DNA of 64,000 nucleotides from Nocardia sp. NRRL S-836 (lineage in GTDB: Bacteria > Actinomycetota > Actinomycetes > Mycobacteriales > Pseudonocardiaceae), in the NCBI RefSeq assembly GCF_001279525.1, contig NZ_LGDY01000091.1:620001-684000 (forward strand), in the 5' to 3' direction. Positions 8,957 to 16,202 of this stretch are shown here, one piece after another. The position numbers were made by a program, and so were the translations under genes. Every line of letters begins with the position of its first letter. Position 1 is the first letter of the stretch. The notes under the pieces were generated by a model. That model worked only from the letters and a program-made list of their open reading frames with translations. It did not search any database and was not told the DNA's origin.

Positions 8957-9121
8957 ATGAAGAAATCGGCTGAGACGGCGTTGTCCGTCACCGGAACCGC
9001 CGCCTTCCCATTGCCCGCGGCCTTTGTCGTGTCCTCGCCGTCCGCGAGCGCGAACGTCATCGCGGCAACAACCGGATCTCCCGCTACGGCACCCAGCGCC
9101 TGGGCAGCTGACGCCAGGTGA
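8957..9121 (+). CDS. Small hypothetical, possibly exported peptide (54 residues)
   Basis: ATG follows a GGAGG ribosome site (8945-8949). The short product begins MKKSAETALSV, continues with a moderately hydrophobic, Pro/Ala-rich stretch, and has SASA near residues 29-32 that could be a signal-peptidase site, leaving a mature tail of about 22 residues. I recognise no family. Support comes from context: a near-consensus promoter 50 bases upstream and a 14-bp perfect hairpin beginning at the base after the stop codon, together making a self-contained transcription unit. Codon usage is less biased than in the neighbours (ATG AAG AAA TCG). A non-coding small RNA or the remnant of a longer secreted protein remain possible. 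Confidence 0.45.
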   Translation: MKKSAETALSVTGTAAFPLPAAFVVSSPSASANVIAATTGSPATAPSAWAADAR

Positions 9122-9155
9122 GGTGGCGGTCCCGCAACGGCGCGGGACCGCCACC
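9122..9155 (+). terminator. Strong hairpin directly after the 54-residue ORF
   Basis: A perfect 14-bp inverted repeat (GGTGGCGGTCCCGC and its complement) with a 6-base loop begins at the base following the TGA of the small ORF. It is a likely intrinsic-type terminator isolating that unit from the lipoprotein gene at 9180. Confidence 0.68.
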
Positions 9156-9179
9156 CCGGCCAACTCGGGGAGGATCCGC

Positions 9180-9434
9180 ATGAAAACCCTTGCCCTGACC
9201 GCCGCGGTCGTCGCCGGATGCGCGACCGGCGGACCAGACCACTCCCGCCACGAGCACCACCCGATGACAGCGGAGGACGCCGCACCGCTGCGCGGGGCCG
9301 CCACCACCTGTCTCAGCCTGTCGTCGGGCGGCGACCCGGCGAACGCCTGGGGCACCGGCGAGCACCGGTTGTGTGCGCGCGACGGGCAGTGGCGCCTCGA
9401 TCCCTTGAACACCACCACCTGTGGTGCGCCGTGA
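9180..9434 (+). CDS. Small hypothetical lipoprotein
   Basis: 84 residues. ATG follows GGGAGGA. The N-terminus is a short lipoprotein signal ending VAGC (Cys14 lipidated), followed by a His-rich stretch (HSRHEHH) that could bind metal, and then a polar domain with three Cys residues. I recognise no family. Its TGA overlaps the GTG start of the next gene in a GTGA arrangement, so it is very probably translated together with the DoxX-like membrane protein, and the two may act together at the membrane. The short length and clear signal suggest an intact rather than truncated gene. Confidence 0.6.
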   Translation: MKTLALTAAVVAGCATGGPDHSRHEHHPMTAEDAAPLRGAATTCLSLSSGGDPANAWGTGEHRLCARDGQWRLDPLNTTTCGAP

Positions 9435-9856
9435 TCGCCCGCGCGGTGACGCTGCTGCGCGGCTCGCTCGGCCTGGTGTTCGTGTGGTTCGGCGCCCTCA
9501 AGGTCGCCGACGTGACACCGGTGGCCGACCTGGTCGCCCGCACCGTGCCCTGGCTGGACCGCGACCTGCTGCTGGTCGCGCTGGGATCGGCGGAGATCGC
9601 GCTCGGCGCGGCGCTGTGGCTCGGCCGGTGGCTGCGCTGGGTCGCGGGGGTGGCGCTGGTCCACCTGCTCGGCACGTTCCTGGTGCTGGTCGTCCAGCCG
9701 CAGGCGGCGTTTCAGGCGGGCAACCCGTTGCTGCTCACCGCCGAGGGCGAGTTCGTGGTCAAGAACCTCGTGCTGATCACCGCGTGCCTGGTGCTCATGA
9801 CCGCGCCTCGGTCACGACAGCCCGGCCACCTGACGGCCGACGGCACACCCGCCTGA
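9431..9856 (+). CDS. DoxX-like integral membrane protein
   Basis: 141 residues from a GTG that overlaps the stop of the lipoprotein gene (GTGA). Four hydrophobic segments make up nearly the whole protein, with FVWFGALKV in the first and a long Leu/Val-rich segment in the third, a pattern typical of DoxX/DUF417-like small membrane proteins. No catalytic motif is visible. Proteins of this type are often linked to thiol or quinone redox chemistry, but nothing here fixes a reaction. The frame is open upstream of the GTG, but that part would overlap the lipoprotein gene in another frame. Confidence 0.72.
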   Translation: MIARAVTLLRGSLGLVFVWFGALKVADVTPVADLVARTVPWLDRDLLLVALGSAEIALGAALWLGRWLRWVAGVALVHLLGTFLVLVVQPQAAFQAGNPLLLTAEGEFVVKNLVLITACLVLMTAPRSRQPGHLTADGTPA

Positions 9857-9869
9857 ACCGCCCGGGACA

Positions 9870-9982
9870 ACCCCTGCCGGACTCGGACCGCGCAGGGGTG
9901 AGCGGGGTCGCCGGTGGCGGCCTGCGGCCCCGCTCCGCCAGAGCGGTGGCGTCGTCACGGACCAACCGGGGCGACGCCACCG
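9870..9982. repeat. Three inverted repeats between two DoxX-like genes
   Basis: Three perfect inverted repeats occupy the 200-base gap: ACCCCTGC (9870-9877) with GCAGGGGT (9892-9899), GAGCGGGG (9900-9907) with CCCCGCTC (9928-9935), and an 11-bp stem at 9944-9954/9972-9982. Stacked stem-loops like these could terminate the upstream transcript. No promoter-like boxes stand out, so how 10057 is transcribed is unclear. Confidence 0.5.
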
Positions 9983-10056
9983 TGGCCGGCCCCGCCGCCT
10001 CCTCACGAGCCGTTCGCGCTGTCCCGCGACGGCACCCACCGCAGAAGGGAACCACC

Positions 10057-10479
10057 GTGGAACCGACGGCCGACCACCGGCAACTGGCACTGGGCCTGTT
10101 CAGGCTCGTGGTGGGACTGCTCTTCGCCTGTCACGGCGCTGCCGCCCTGTTCGGCGTGCTCGGCGGGCCGCACGGTGGCCGGGCACCCGGCTTCGCGCAG
10201 TGGCCGGGCTGGTGGGCCGCGGTCATCCAGCTCCTGGGCGGCGCACTGGTGCTGCTCGGACTGGCCACCCGTGCCGCGGCGGTCGTGTGCTCGGGCTCCA
10301 TGGCCTACGCCTACTTCACCGCGCACCAGCCCCACGGCCTGTTCCCGATCGAGAACGGCGGCGAGCCGGCCGCGTTGTTCTGCTGGGCCTTCCTGCTCGT
10401 CGCCGTCCTCGGCCCCGGCCGGTGGGCGCTGTCCGGGCTGGTCGCCCGTCCGCCGGTCGGCACGCGGCGGGGGAGGTGA
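10057..10479 (+). CDS. DoxX family membrane protein
   Basis: 140 residues from a GTG preceded by AGAAGGGA. It has four membrane segments and typical DoxX-family features: LGLFRLVVGLLFACHG in the first helix, then GWWAAVIQLLGGALVLLGL, AYFTAHQPHG and a C-terminal segment following ENGGEPAALFC. The longer open frame upstream runs through an inverted-repeat region without a ribosome site, so the GTG is preferred. Function is not defined by sequence; the family is associated with membrane redox processes. It is transcribed in the same direction as the following monooxygenase gene, with 59 bases between them. Confidence 0.82.
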   Translation: MEPTADHRQLALGLFRLVVGLLFACHGAAALFGVLGGPHGGRAPGFAQWPGWWAAVIQLLGGALVLLGLATRAAAVVCSGSMAYAYFTAHQPHGLFPIENGGEPAALFCWAFLLVAVLGPGRWALSGLVARPPVGTRRGR

Positions 10480-10538
10480 TCGCCACAGCACTCGTCCCGC
10501 TTCGCACGGCACACATCGAGTACACGGAGGACTGATCC

Positions 10539-11204
10539 ATGCACGTCACCCCTTCGGCGCCGCGGCGCCGGACAGCCCTGCACCTCGCCGTCCTGCTGTC
10601 CGTCGTCGCCTCGCTGGTCACGTTCCAGCCGACCCGCGCCTCGGCGCACGGCACCGTCATCGACCCGCCGACCCGCAACTACGGCTGCGCCACCCGCTGG
10701 TCCGGCCCCGACGCTCCGGGCATGCAGGAGCAGGACCCCATGTGCTACATCGCGTGGCACCAGAGCCCCGGCGCGATGTACAACTGGAACGCCCTGTACG
10801 CCAACAACCTGGGCGAGGACATCGAGCGCGTCGTTCCCAACGGCCAGATCTGCAGCGCCGGGCGTGCGGAGATGGGCCGGTACGGCCCGATGGACAACCC
10901 GGGGCCGTGGCGGATGACCAGGGTCGGCGGCACGTTCACCGTCCAGGTCCAGGACGTGGCCCGGCACGGTGCCGACTACCTCAGGATCTACGTGACCAAG
11001 CAGGGCTTCGACCCGGCCACGTCGACGATCAGCTGGAACAACCTCGACCTCGTCCAGCAGACCGGGAGGTACCCGTCCCAGCTCGACTACCGGACCGAGG
11101 TCAACACCTCCGGCTACAGCGGGCGCCACGTCGTCGTCACGATCTGGAAGGCGTCGCACATGGACCAGAAGTACTTCCTGTGCAGTGACGTCGACTTCGG
11201 CTGA
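10539..11204 (+). CDS. AA10 lytic polysaccharide monooxygenase, single domain
   Basis: 221 residues. A signal peptide ends SASA, exposing His37 as the mature N-terminus (HGTVIDPP), as required for the copper histidine brace. The second brace ligand is His143 in VARHGADYLRIYVTK. An axial aromatic is likely in the C-terminal YFLCSDVDF. Four Cys residues can form two disulfides. The enzyme acts outside the cell and cleaves chitin or cellulose oxidatively; sequence alone does not decide which. There is no binding domain or linker. ATG follows GGAGG. It probably supports polysaccharide use alongside the upstream hydrolase, but it is not part of the dextran operon. Confidence 0.93.
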   Translation: MHVTPSAPRRRTALHLAVLLSVVASLVTFQPTRASAHGTVIDPPTRNYGCATRWSGPDAPGMQEQDPMCYIAWHQSPGAMYNWNALYANNLGEDIERVVPNGQICSAGRAEMGRYGPMDNPGPWRMTRVGGTFTVQVQDVARHGADYLRIYVTKQGFDPATSTISWNNLDLVQQTGRYPSQLDYRTEVNTSGYSGRHVVVTIWKASHMDQKYFLCSDVDFG

Positions 11205-11651
11205 CCCACGGCAACGGCGCGTGCTGTTGGTGGCCCGATAGCGGATTGTTGGTCCAGGGGAGTCGAATCCCGTGATCGGGGTTGCGCCGGGTGTCCATTG
11301 TGGAGGTGGCGCCCGCTGTCTCCGCTCCGCGCGATGCCGAGCAGGCTCCGGCCTGCGGGACCGACATCGACGAGAGGAGGGTTCCTTGGAGGAGTACGGG
11401 AGTCTCGCCGACGAGGACGGGCACGTTCGTGGCTACGACTAGAGGAGTGCGCCACGGGCGTCGATGACCGGCAGGTCCACGGCGATCCGGCGCTCCGCTG
11501 CGACCGCGTTCTCCGCCTTGTCCGTCCTCGACCGCTGGGGGAGTGCCGGTTCGCGAGCCGGCACTCCCCCAGGGCGGGAGCGGGTCACCCGGCAATAGCG
11601 GAAGAATAAGACAATAAGGGAACAATAGATCGTGCTGCCAGCATCGAGGCC
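11205..11651. other. Gene-poor interval of 447 bases
   Basis: No convincing protein gene is seen. The interval holds a strong hairpin at 11535-11572, an A-rich stretch (11590-11630) just before the next gene that may contain its promoter, and a ribosome-site-preceded 18-codon frame at 11386-11442 (TTG start) which I do not call. Short coding-like patches occur on both strands, so it may contain a decayed gene. Confidence 0.5.
11535..11572. terminator. Strong hairpin, probable terminator
   Basis: A perfect 15-bp stem (CTGGGGGAGTGCCGG and its complement) with an 8-base loop lies alone in a gene-poor interval, 330 bases after the monooxygenase gene. It has no T-run. Its orientation-neutral form could stop transcription from either side and insulate the next gene. 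Confidence 0.55.
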
Positions 11652-12251
11652 ATGACGGAGATCCTCGGGTACGTCCGCGAGAACGCCATCCTCGCGCTGA
11701 TCATCGGATGTGAGATCGGGTTCTGGCTCTTCCTGCTCGCCGGGCTGGTCGCGCGCTATCCGCTGCGGAGTCCCAGGGTCGGCGGCGCGCTGCTCCTCTG
11801 CACACCGCTCGTGGACGTGGTGCTGCTCATCGCCACGGTGTTCGACCTGCGCGCGGGTGGCGAGGCGACGTGGCCGCACGCCGCGGCCGCCATCTACCTC
11901 GGGCTCACCCTCGGCTTCGGGCACAGCATCATGCGGTGGACCGACCAGCGCTTCCACCACCGCTTCGCGGGCGGTCCGCCACCGGTCCGGCCGCCGAGGT
12001 ACGGGCGCGCCAAGGTGCGGTACGAGTGGGCGCAGTTCGGCAGGTTCGCGCTCGCGTGGCTCATCTCAATGGTCATCATGGCCGCGTTGGTCCTCTTCGT
12101 CAGCACGCCCGCGCAGACCGGGCTGATGTGGAAGGTCGCCATGCCGATCATGACGGGCACCGGTGCGGCCTGGTTCGTCCTCGGCCCCCTCATGACCACG
12201 GTTCGCCCGCCGCGTCCGCGCCGCGGTGCCCACGAGACGTACGTCGGCTGA
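11652..12251 (+). CDS. Hypothetical integral membrane protein
   Basis: 199 residues with about five hydrophobic segments: two near the N-terminus (LALIIGCEIGFWLFLLAGLV and GALLLCTPLVDVVLLIATV), one around AAAIYLGLTLGF, and two in the C-terminal half (LAWLISMVIMAALVLFV, GAAWFVLGPLM). A basic cytoplasmic loop RWTDQRFHHRF...RYGRAKVRYEW separates the halves. It resembles conserved hypothetical membrane proteins of actinomycetes; no function can be assigned. It lies between the monooxygenase gene and the PKS cluster and may mark the cluster's left border. The gap to the nitrilase gene is 50 bases, so the two could be co-transcribed. Confidence 0.7.
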   Translation: MTEILGYVRENAILALIIGCEIGFWLFLLAGLVARYPLRSPRVGGALLLCTPLVDVVLLIATVFDLRAGGEATWPHAAAAIYLGLTLGFGHSIMRWTDQRFHHRFAGGPPPVRPPRYGRAKVRYEWAQFGRFALAWLISMVIMAALVLFVSTPAQTGLMWKVAMPIMTGTGAAWFVLGPLMTTVRPPRPRRGAHETYVG

Positions 12252-12301
12252 TCGCCTGTCACCGTGCTGGCCGCGGTGGTGTGGTGTAGGAGGAGTTCGC
12301 A

Positions 12302-13084
12302 ATGAGAATCGCCTGTTGGCAGGCCGCGACGCACCCGTCCGACGTGGCGGGCGCCCTCGCGCGTCTGCGGGTGCGCGCGGAGCAGGCCGCCGCGGCCGGC
12401 GCGCGGGTGCTGGTCACGCCGGAGATGTCGTTGTCCGGCTACGACCTCGGCAGCCGGCGGCTGCGTGAGCTCGCCGAGCCGGAGAGCGGCCCGATGTGCG
12501 GCGAGGTCGCGCGGATCGCCTCCGAGTCCGGGATCGCGATCGTGCACGGCTGGCCCGAGCTGGCCGGGGAGCACGTCTACAACTCCGTGCGCCTGGTCGA
12601 CGCCGATGGAACAGGGCTGGCGACCTACCGCAAGACGCACCTGTTCGGCGCCATCGACCGGTCGAGCTTCAGCGCCGGGGACACCGGGGTGGTGCAGGCC
12701 GTCGTCGACGGCCTGACCATCGGCCTGATCATCTGCTACGACGTGGAGTTCCCGGAACTGGTTCGCGCACATGCGTTGCGTGGCACCGAGTTGCTGGTGG
12801 TGCCGACCGCTCTGATGTCCCCGTGGCACTTCGTCGCCGAGACGCTGGTGCCGGCCCGCGCCTGTGAGAGCCAGCTGTTCATCGCCTACACCAACTGGAC
12901 CGGCCGGGAACGCCGGCTGGAGTACTGCGGTCTCACCAGGGTGGCAGGACCGGACGGCCGGGTCGTCGCGATCGACGCCGGCACCCGGGACGGGCTCCTG
13001 GTGACCGATCTGGACCCGTCGCTGATCGCCGAGGTCCGCAAGGAGACCCCGTACCTCACCGACAGACGTCCGGAGCTGTACTGA
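12302..13084 (+). CDS. Nitrilase-superfamily amidase, probable starter-unit amide hydrolase
   Basis: 260 residues, the normal size for carbon-nitrogen hydrolases. The catalytic triad is visible: Glu41 in TPEMSLSGYD, Lys111 in YRKTHLFG and Cys145 in IICYDVEFPE. The ATG follows GGAGGAG. In marginolactone pathways (azalomycin, desertomycin type) an amidase of this superfamily converts 4-guanidinobutanamide, made from arginine by a flavin monooxygenase, into 4-guanidinobutanoate for use as the PKS starter. The convergent neighbour here is exactly such an amino-acid monooxygenase. The function is therefore inferred from the pair plus the carrier-only loading site. A housekeeping omega-amidase role cannot be excluded by sequence alone. 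Confidence 0.85.
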   Translation: MRIACWQAATHPSDVAGALARLRVRAEQAAAAGARVLVTPEMSLSGYDLGSRRLRELAEPESGPMCGEVARIASESGIAIVHGWPELAGEHVYNSVRLVDADGTGLATYRKTHLFGAIDRSSFSAGDTGVVQAVVDGLTIGLIICYDVEFPELVRAHALRGTELLVVPTALMSPWHFVAETLVPARACESQLFIAYTNWTGRERRLEYCGLTRVAGPDGRVVAIDAGTRDGLLVTDLDPSLIAEVRKETPYLTDRRPELY

Positions 13085-13088
13085 GTCG

Positions 13089-13128
13089 GTCCCGGGTCCT
13101 GGCCGGGCCGGCGGCCACGACCCGGGAC
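13089..13128. terminator. Bidirectional terminator between convergent genes
   Basis: A long near-perfect hairpin: GTCCCGGGTC (13089-13098) pairs with GACCCGGGAC (13119-13128), and an inner TGGCC/GGCCA stem continues after a single C-C mismatch. It fills the 49-base gap between the nitrilase stop (+) and the monooxygenase stop (-), the expected place for a shared terminator. Confidence 0.68.
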
Positions 13129-13133
13129 GCGTC

Positions 13134-14798
13134 TCAGATGACCACCGGCGCCAGTTCGTCGAAGAGATCACCGGGCCCGGGGTTGTCGGGGTGGGTCGCG
13201 CCACCGAGGTGCCGCACCACGCCCCAGACCGCGTTCAACGCGGTTTCCACGGCGTTCTCCGCGAACCCCCCGAGCCACGAGATGTCGTCCCCCGCCATGA
13301 GGAAACCGCGGTGCTTCTCCTCGAACCCGTCCTGCATGAAGTTGGTGAACAGCGCGCGTTGATACCGATATTGGCCCGGGAGGCTGGACTTGAACGCTCC
13401 CATGAAGTTCGGCTCGGTCTCCCAGGTGACCGCGACCGGCGGCGCGATGATGTGCGACCGGATGTCGACGTCCGGGTAGATCTGGGCGAGCGACGCCAGC
13501 ACCACCTCCAGCCTCTCCTCGGCGGTGAGGGTGGCGACCTTCAGCGAGTCGTCGTTCCACGTGTACGACAGGCACATCACGCCGGGCTCGTCGGGCCCGT
13601 CGTCGAACAGGTAGACGCCGCGCGGCAGCCGGTCGGTCAGCGTCATGCCCATGACGTGCCGGCCGGTCCGCTCGTCGCGGTCGCGCCAGAACGGGCGGTC
13701 GGTCAGCACGAAGAGCTTCGACGAGCCCTGGTAGTGAGTCCGTTCCACGGCGGTCCACAGGTCGGACGGCAGCAGGTCGGGGTCGCATTGGATGCGGGAC
13801 AACAGGTTCCAGCTCTGGGCCGTGAAGACGGCCACCGGGTACTCGCGCACGCCGCCGGTCACGTCCTCGACCACGTACCCGTCGCCGCAGCGGCTGATCC
13901 GGCGCACGCCCGGCATCGGTGTCCCGTCGTGCAGCCCGGCGAGCGAGGTGCCGGCGGGCCAGTGCACGAGGTCGTCGGGTTCGTGCCGCCACAACCCCGC
14001 CGGGACCTGCTGGCTGCCGCCGACGATGCGGTACTGCTTGTCGCCGGCCTCGGTGTAGACGACCCGCAGGACGTCGAGCACGGAATTGGTGAAGTCGGTG
14101 TCCCACCCGCCGCAGCCGAAGCCCACCTGGCCGAAGATCTCCCGTTGCTCGAAGGACGAGAACGCCGCCGTGGAGGTCAGGAAACCGTAGAACGACTGGT
14201 TCTCCAGCTCGCGGACCGTGCGGTTCCACAGGGCCTTGATCACGGAGATGTCGCGGCGCTCCATCGCCCCCATCATGACCGGCAGGTCGGCCTTCTCGTG
14301 CAACGCCTTGGACCACGCGTCGGAGACCTGCTGGAACGTCAGGGGGAGGTCCTCGGGACCGCGTGCCCAGTGCGTCTCACCGCGCAGGTTGATCACGGTG
14401 CTGGGAGTGGCGTCGGCGAGCGGGTTGGGGAACGCCACGGCTTTGAGGCCCAGCTTGTTCACGTAGTGGAAGAGCGTGGCCGAGGGCGAGAAGCGCATCG
14501 AACCCAGTTCCGCCCTCGGTTCCGGGTGTCCCTCGAACCCGACGGTGCGCATCCGGCCGCCGAGCTGCTCGATCTCGTACACGACCGGGCGCAGCCCCAG
14601 CTTCATGAGCTCGTAGGCGGTGACCACGCCCGAGATCCCACCGCCGATGACGGCGACCTCGGTGCCGTGCCGCTCGGCCGGGACGGCACCGAGTCCCGCC
14701 CGGTGGTTCAGCCAGTCGCCGTAGACGAAGGGGAAATCCGGGGACAAACCCGTTGTCGGTGCCGGCTCGTCATCTGTGATAATCGACGTGAATCCCAT
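13134..14798 (-). CDS. Flavin amino-acid 2-monooxygenase (arginine/lysine type)
   Basis: 554 residues, starting at an ATG 7 bases after GAGG. The N-terminal FAD-binding fold has GGGISG at 52-57 and the ribose-binding Glu75 in VVYEIEQLGGRMRT. GDWLNHRAGLG (27-37) and ELGSMRFSP are hallmarks of the lysine/tryptophan/arginine 2-monooxygenase branch of the amine oxidases. A C-terminal FAD contact is in GFAENAVETALNAV. These enzymes oxidatively decarboxylate an L-amino acid to an amide one carbon shorter. Next to an amidase and a loading acyltransferase, the inferred reaction is L-arginine to 4-guanidinobutanamide; lysine to 5-aminopentanamide is the main alternative. It follows the acyltransferase gene on the same strand after 113 bases, probably in one operon. 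Confidence 0.88.
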   Translation of the reverse strand: MGFTSIITDDEPAPTTGLSPDFPFVYGDWLNHRAGLGAVPAERHGTEVAVIGGGISGVVTAYELMKLGLRPVVYEIEQLGGRMRTVGFEGHPEPRAELGSMRFSPSATLFHYVNKLGLKAVAFPNPLADATPSTVINLRGETHWARGPEDLPLTFQQVSDAWSKALHEKADLPVMMGAMERRDISVIKALWNRTVRELENQSFYGFLTSTAAFSSFEQREIFGQVGFGCGGWDTDFTNSVLDVLRVVYTEAGDKQYRIVGGSQQVPAGLWRHEPDDLVHWPAGTSLAGLHDGTPMPGVRRISRCGDGYVVEDVTGGVREYPVAVFTAQSWNLLSRIQCDPDLLPSDLWTAVERTHYQGSSKLFVLTDRPFWRDRDERTGRHVMGMTLTDRLPRGVYLFDDGPDEPGVMCLSYTWNDDSLKVATLTAEERLEVVLASLAQIYPDVDIRSHIIAPPVAVTWETEPNFMGAFKSSLPGQYRYQRALFTNFMQDGFEEKHRGFLMAGDDISWLGGFAENAVETALNAVWGVVRHLGGATHPDNPGPGDLFDELAPVVI

Positions 14799-14911
14799 TT
14801 TGAAACCTCGATGATTCGTCGGATCTCAGCGGTGTGACGGAACTGCGGTCAGCGGGTGGTGGGCCCGGTTCGGTGAACGTGTCGTGATCCGGCCCGATCC
14901 GCGGTCGAGGC

Positions 14912-15838
14912 CTATCCGGCCGGTCGGCGGGATTTCAGGGCGTCCTTCGGGGCGGCCGTCACCACCTCGAAGTTCTTCCTCAGCAGTTCCAGCCGGTGGA
15001 TCAGGAAGTCCGGGCCCGCCACGCAGATCTTCGTGATTCGCTCGTTCACCAGCCGGTCGTGGATGTGCCCCCAGTGCACCGGGGTGACGGTGGACGCGTC
15101 CAGCAGCGCGCCGACGTCGGCTCCTTCGCCGACCAGCGCGCCGTTCTGGTCCGAGATGATCGGAATCGCCGTCGCGGTGAACGAGAACCGCGCGAAGACC
15201 TCTTCCCGCATCCGGGCGCGCAACGGCGCCAGAACAGGGGCGTGGGCCGCCGGGCGCATCGTGGTGAGGGAGTAGCCGCCGCGCTCGCTGATCCTCTGCT
15301 TGAACGCCGCGAGGTGCTCCTCGTGCATCGTGACGAGGTGGACGCCGTGGTCGAAGTACCCGGAGACCTCGTGCCACTCGCCGGCCCGCGCCATGGTGGT
15401 GAGGACGTCGTCCAGCTGTTCCTGAGGCGTGCGGACGACGAGCTGGCTGACCAGGTCGCGGTGTTCCCGCTCGAAGTAGTCGAGCTCGCACCGCGCCAGC
15501 TCGGCGGTGAGCCGGACGACCTCCGCGAACGGCATCGCGCCCGAGTAGGCGACCGCGGCGCGCTCGCCGAAGCTGGACCCCACGCACAGCTCCGGGCGCA
15601 GGCCGAGCGTCCTCTCCATCCAGTCGGCCATCGCGACGGAGTTGACCAGGAACGCGATCTGCTGTGCCGCGCTGTACTCGTCGGGACCGGAGCGCAGGTC
15701 GTCGAGCAGCGAACGCCCGAGCGCGGCGTCCGCCTCGGCCAGCCTCCGCCGGGCGAACGGGCTGACCGTCATGAACCGGCCGACATCGCTGAACTTCGAC
15801 GGACCCATTCCCGGGAACACGACTGCTGTGCGGGTCAC
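14912..15838 (-). CDS. Stand-alone acyltransferase, probable starter-loading enzyme
   Basis: 308 residues from a GTG with GGAGG seven bases upstream. It has the malonyl-CoA:ACP transacylase fold but with changed motifs. The usual GQGSQ near the N-terminus is GMGPS (10-14). The nucleophile elbow is GSSFG with Ser89 (normally GHSxG). The His motif region reads RPAAHAP instead of HAFH. Such variants fit discrete acyltransferases that move a non-malonyl starter onto a carrier protein, as in marginolactone and macrolactam pathways. The adjacent divergent PKS begins with a lone ACP needing loading in trans, so transfer of the guanidino/aminoacyl starter is the best inference. A proofreading or malonyl-supplying role is less likely, because all PKS modules have their own AT. 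Confidence 0.82.
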   Translation of the reverse strand: MTRTAVVFPGMGPSKFSDVGRFMTVSPFARRRLAEADAALGRSLLDDLRSGPDEYSAAQQIAFLVNSVAMADWMERTLGLRPELCVGSSFGERAAVAYSGAMPFAEVVRLTAELARCELDYFEREHRDLVSQLVVRTPQEQLDDVLTTMARAGEWHEVSGYFDHGVHLVTMHEEHLAAFKQRISERGGYSLTTMRPAAHAPVLAPLRARMREEVFARFSFTATAIPIISDQNGALVGEGADVGALLDASTVTPVHWGHIHDRLVNERITKICVAGPDFLIHRLELLRKNFEVVTAAPKDALKSRRPAG

Positions 15839-16202
15839 GGCGGCGCCTCCATGCACATGTGGGTCTACCTCGTCTCGACCTGTGCCGCGGCAACGGAAAA
15901 CTGCATTTCGCGGCTGGGGGAAATAGGAATGGAGCCTATGTTCCGGCGAGCGCGGGGAGTAATGGAGCGTTTCCGCACACCGGTCATCGCCGAGTAATCC
16001 CGGTGGTGGTAACCAGGGCGCGTGCACCGCGCTGAGGGGAAGTTCTTGCCCGGTGGTCGGCGAGTGGAATCTGCACATCCCGCGGGTGGCCGAGCTGTGA
16101 TTACGTTACCGCAGTTCTGCGTCCCGATGTGTTTCGACGGGATCGCCTTGCACTGTTGTTCGCCATCACTGACGTCCCACGGAGTAGTTGGGGAGTGCGC
16201 AC
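15839..16202. promoter_or_regulatory. Divergent promoter region of the PKS cluster
   Basis: This 364-base non-coding gap separates the acyltransferase (-) and PKS-A (+). It is likely to hold both promoters. The clearest structure is an interrupted inverted repeat at 15919-15944, GGAA-ATAGG, seven-base spacer, CCTAT-G-TTCC, which could bind a dimeric regulator. No -35/-10 pair is convincing. The PKS-A ribosome site is GGGGAG at 16190-16195. Confidence 0.45.

Noticed and set aside
6311..9664. Long minus-strand frame covering the GH49 gene and beyond
   Set aside because: It runs across intergenic hairpins and several genes, has no motif, and the plus strand carries exact catalytic residues and signal peptides.
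11250..11285. tRNA-like T-arm (GGGA-GTCGAA-TCCC)
   Set aside because: No acceptor stem, anticodon arm or D-arm can be folded around it; it is a chance short stem-loop.
11386..11442. 18-codon frame starting TTG after GAGGAGG (LEEYGSLADEDGHVRGYD)
   Set aside because: The ribosome site is good, but the start is TTG, the frame is very short and no maturation genes or family match are visible. A RiPP precursor cannot be supported.
11439..11625. Coding-like minus-strand patch ending VDLPVIDARGALL
   Set aside because: It has no start with a ribosome site and reads through the strong hairpin at 11535-11572; at most a gene relic.
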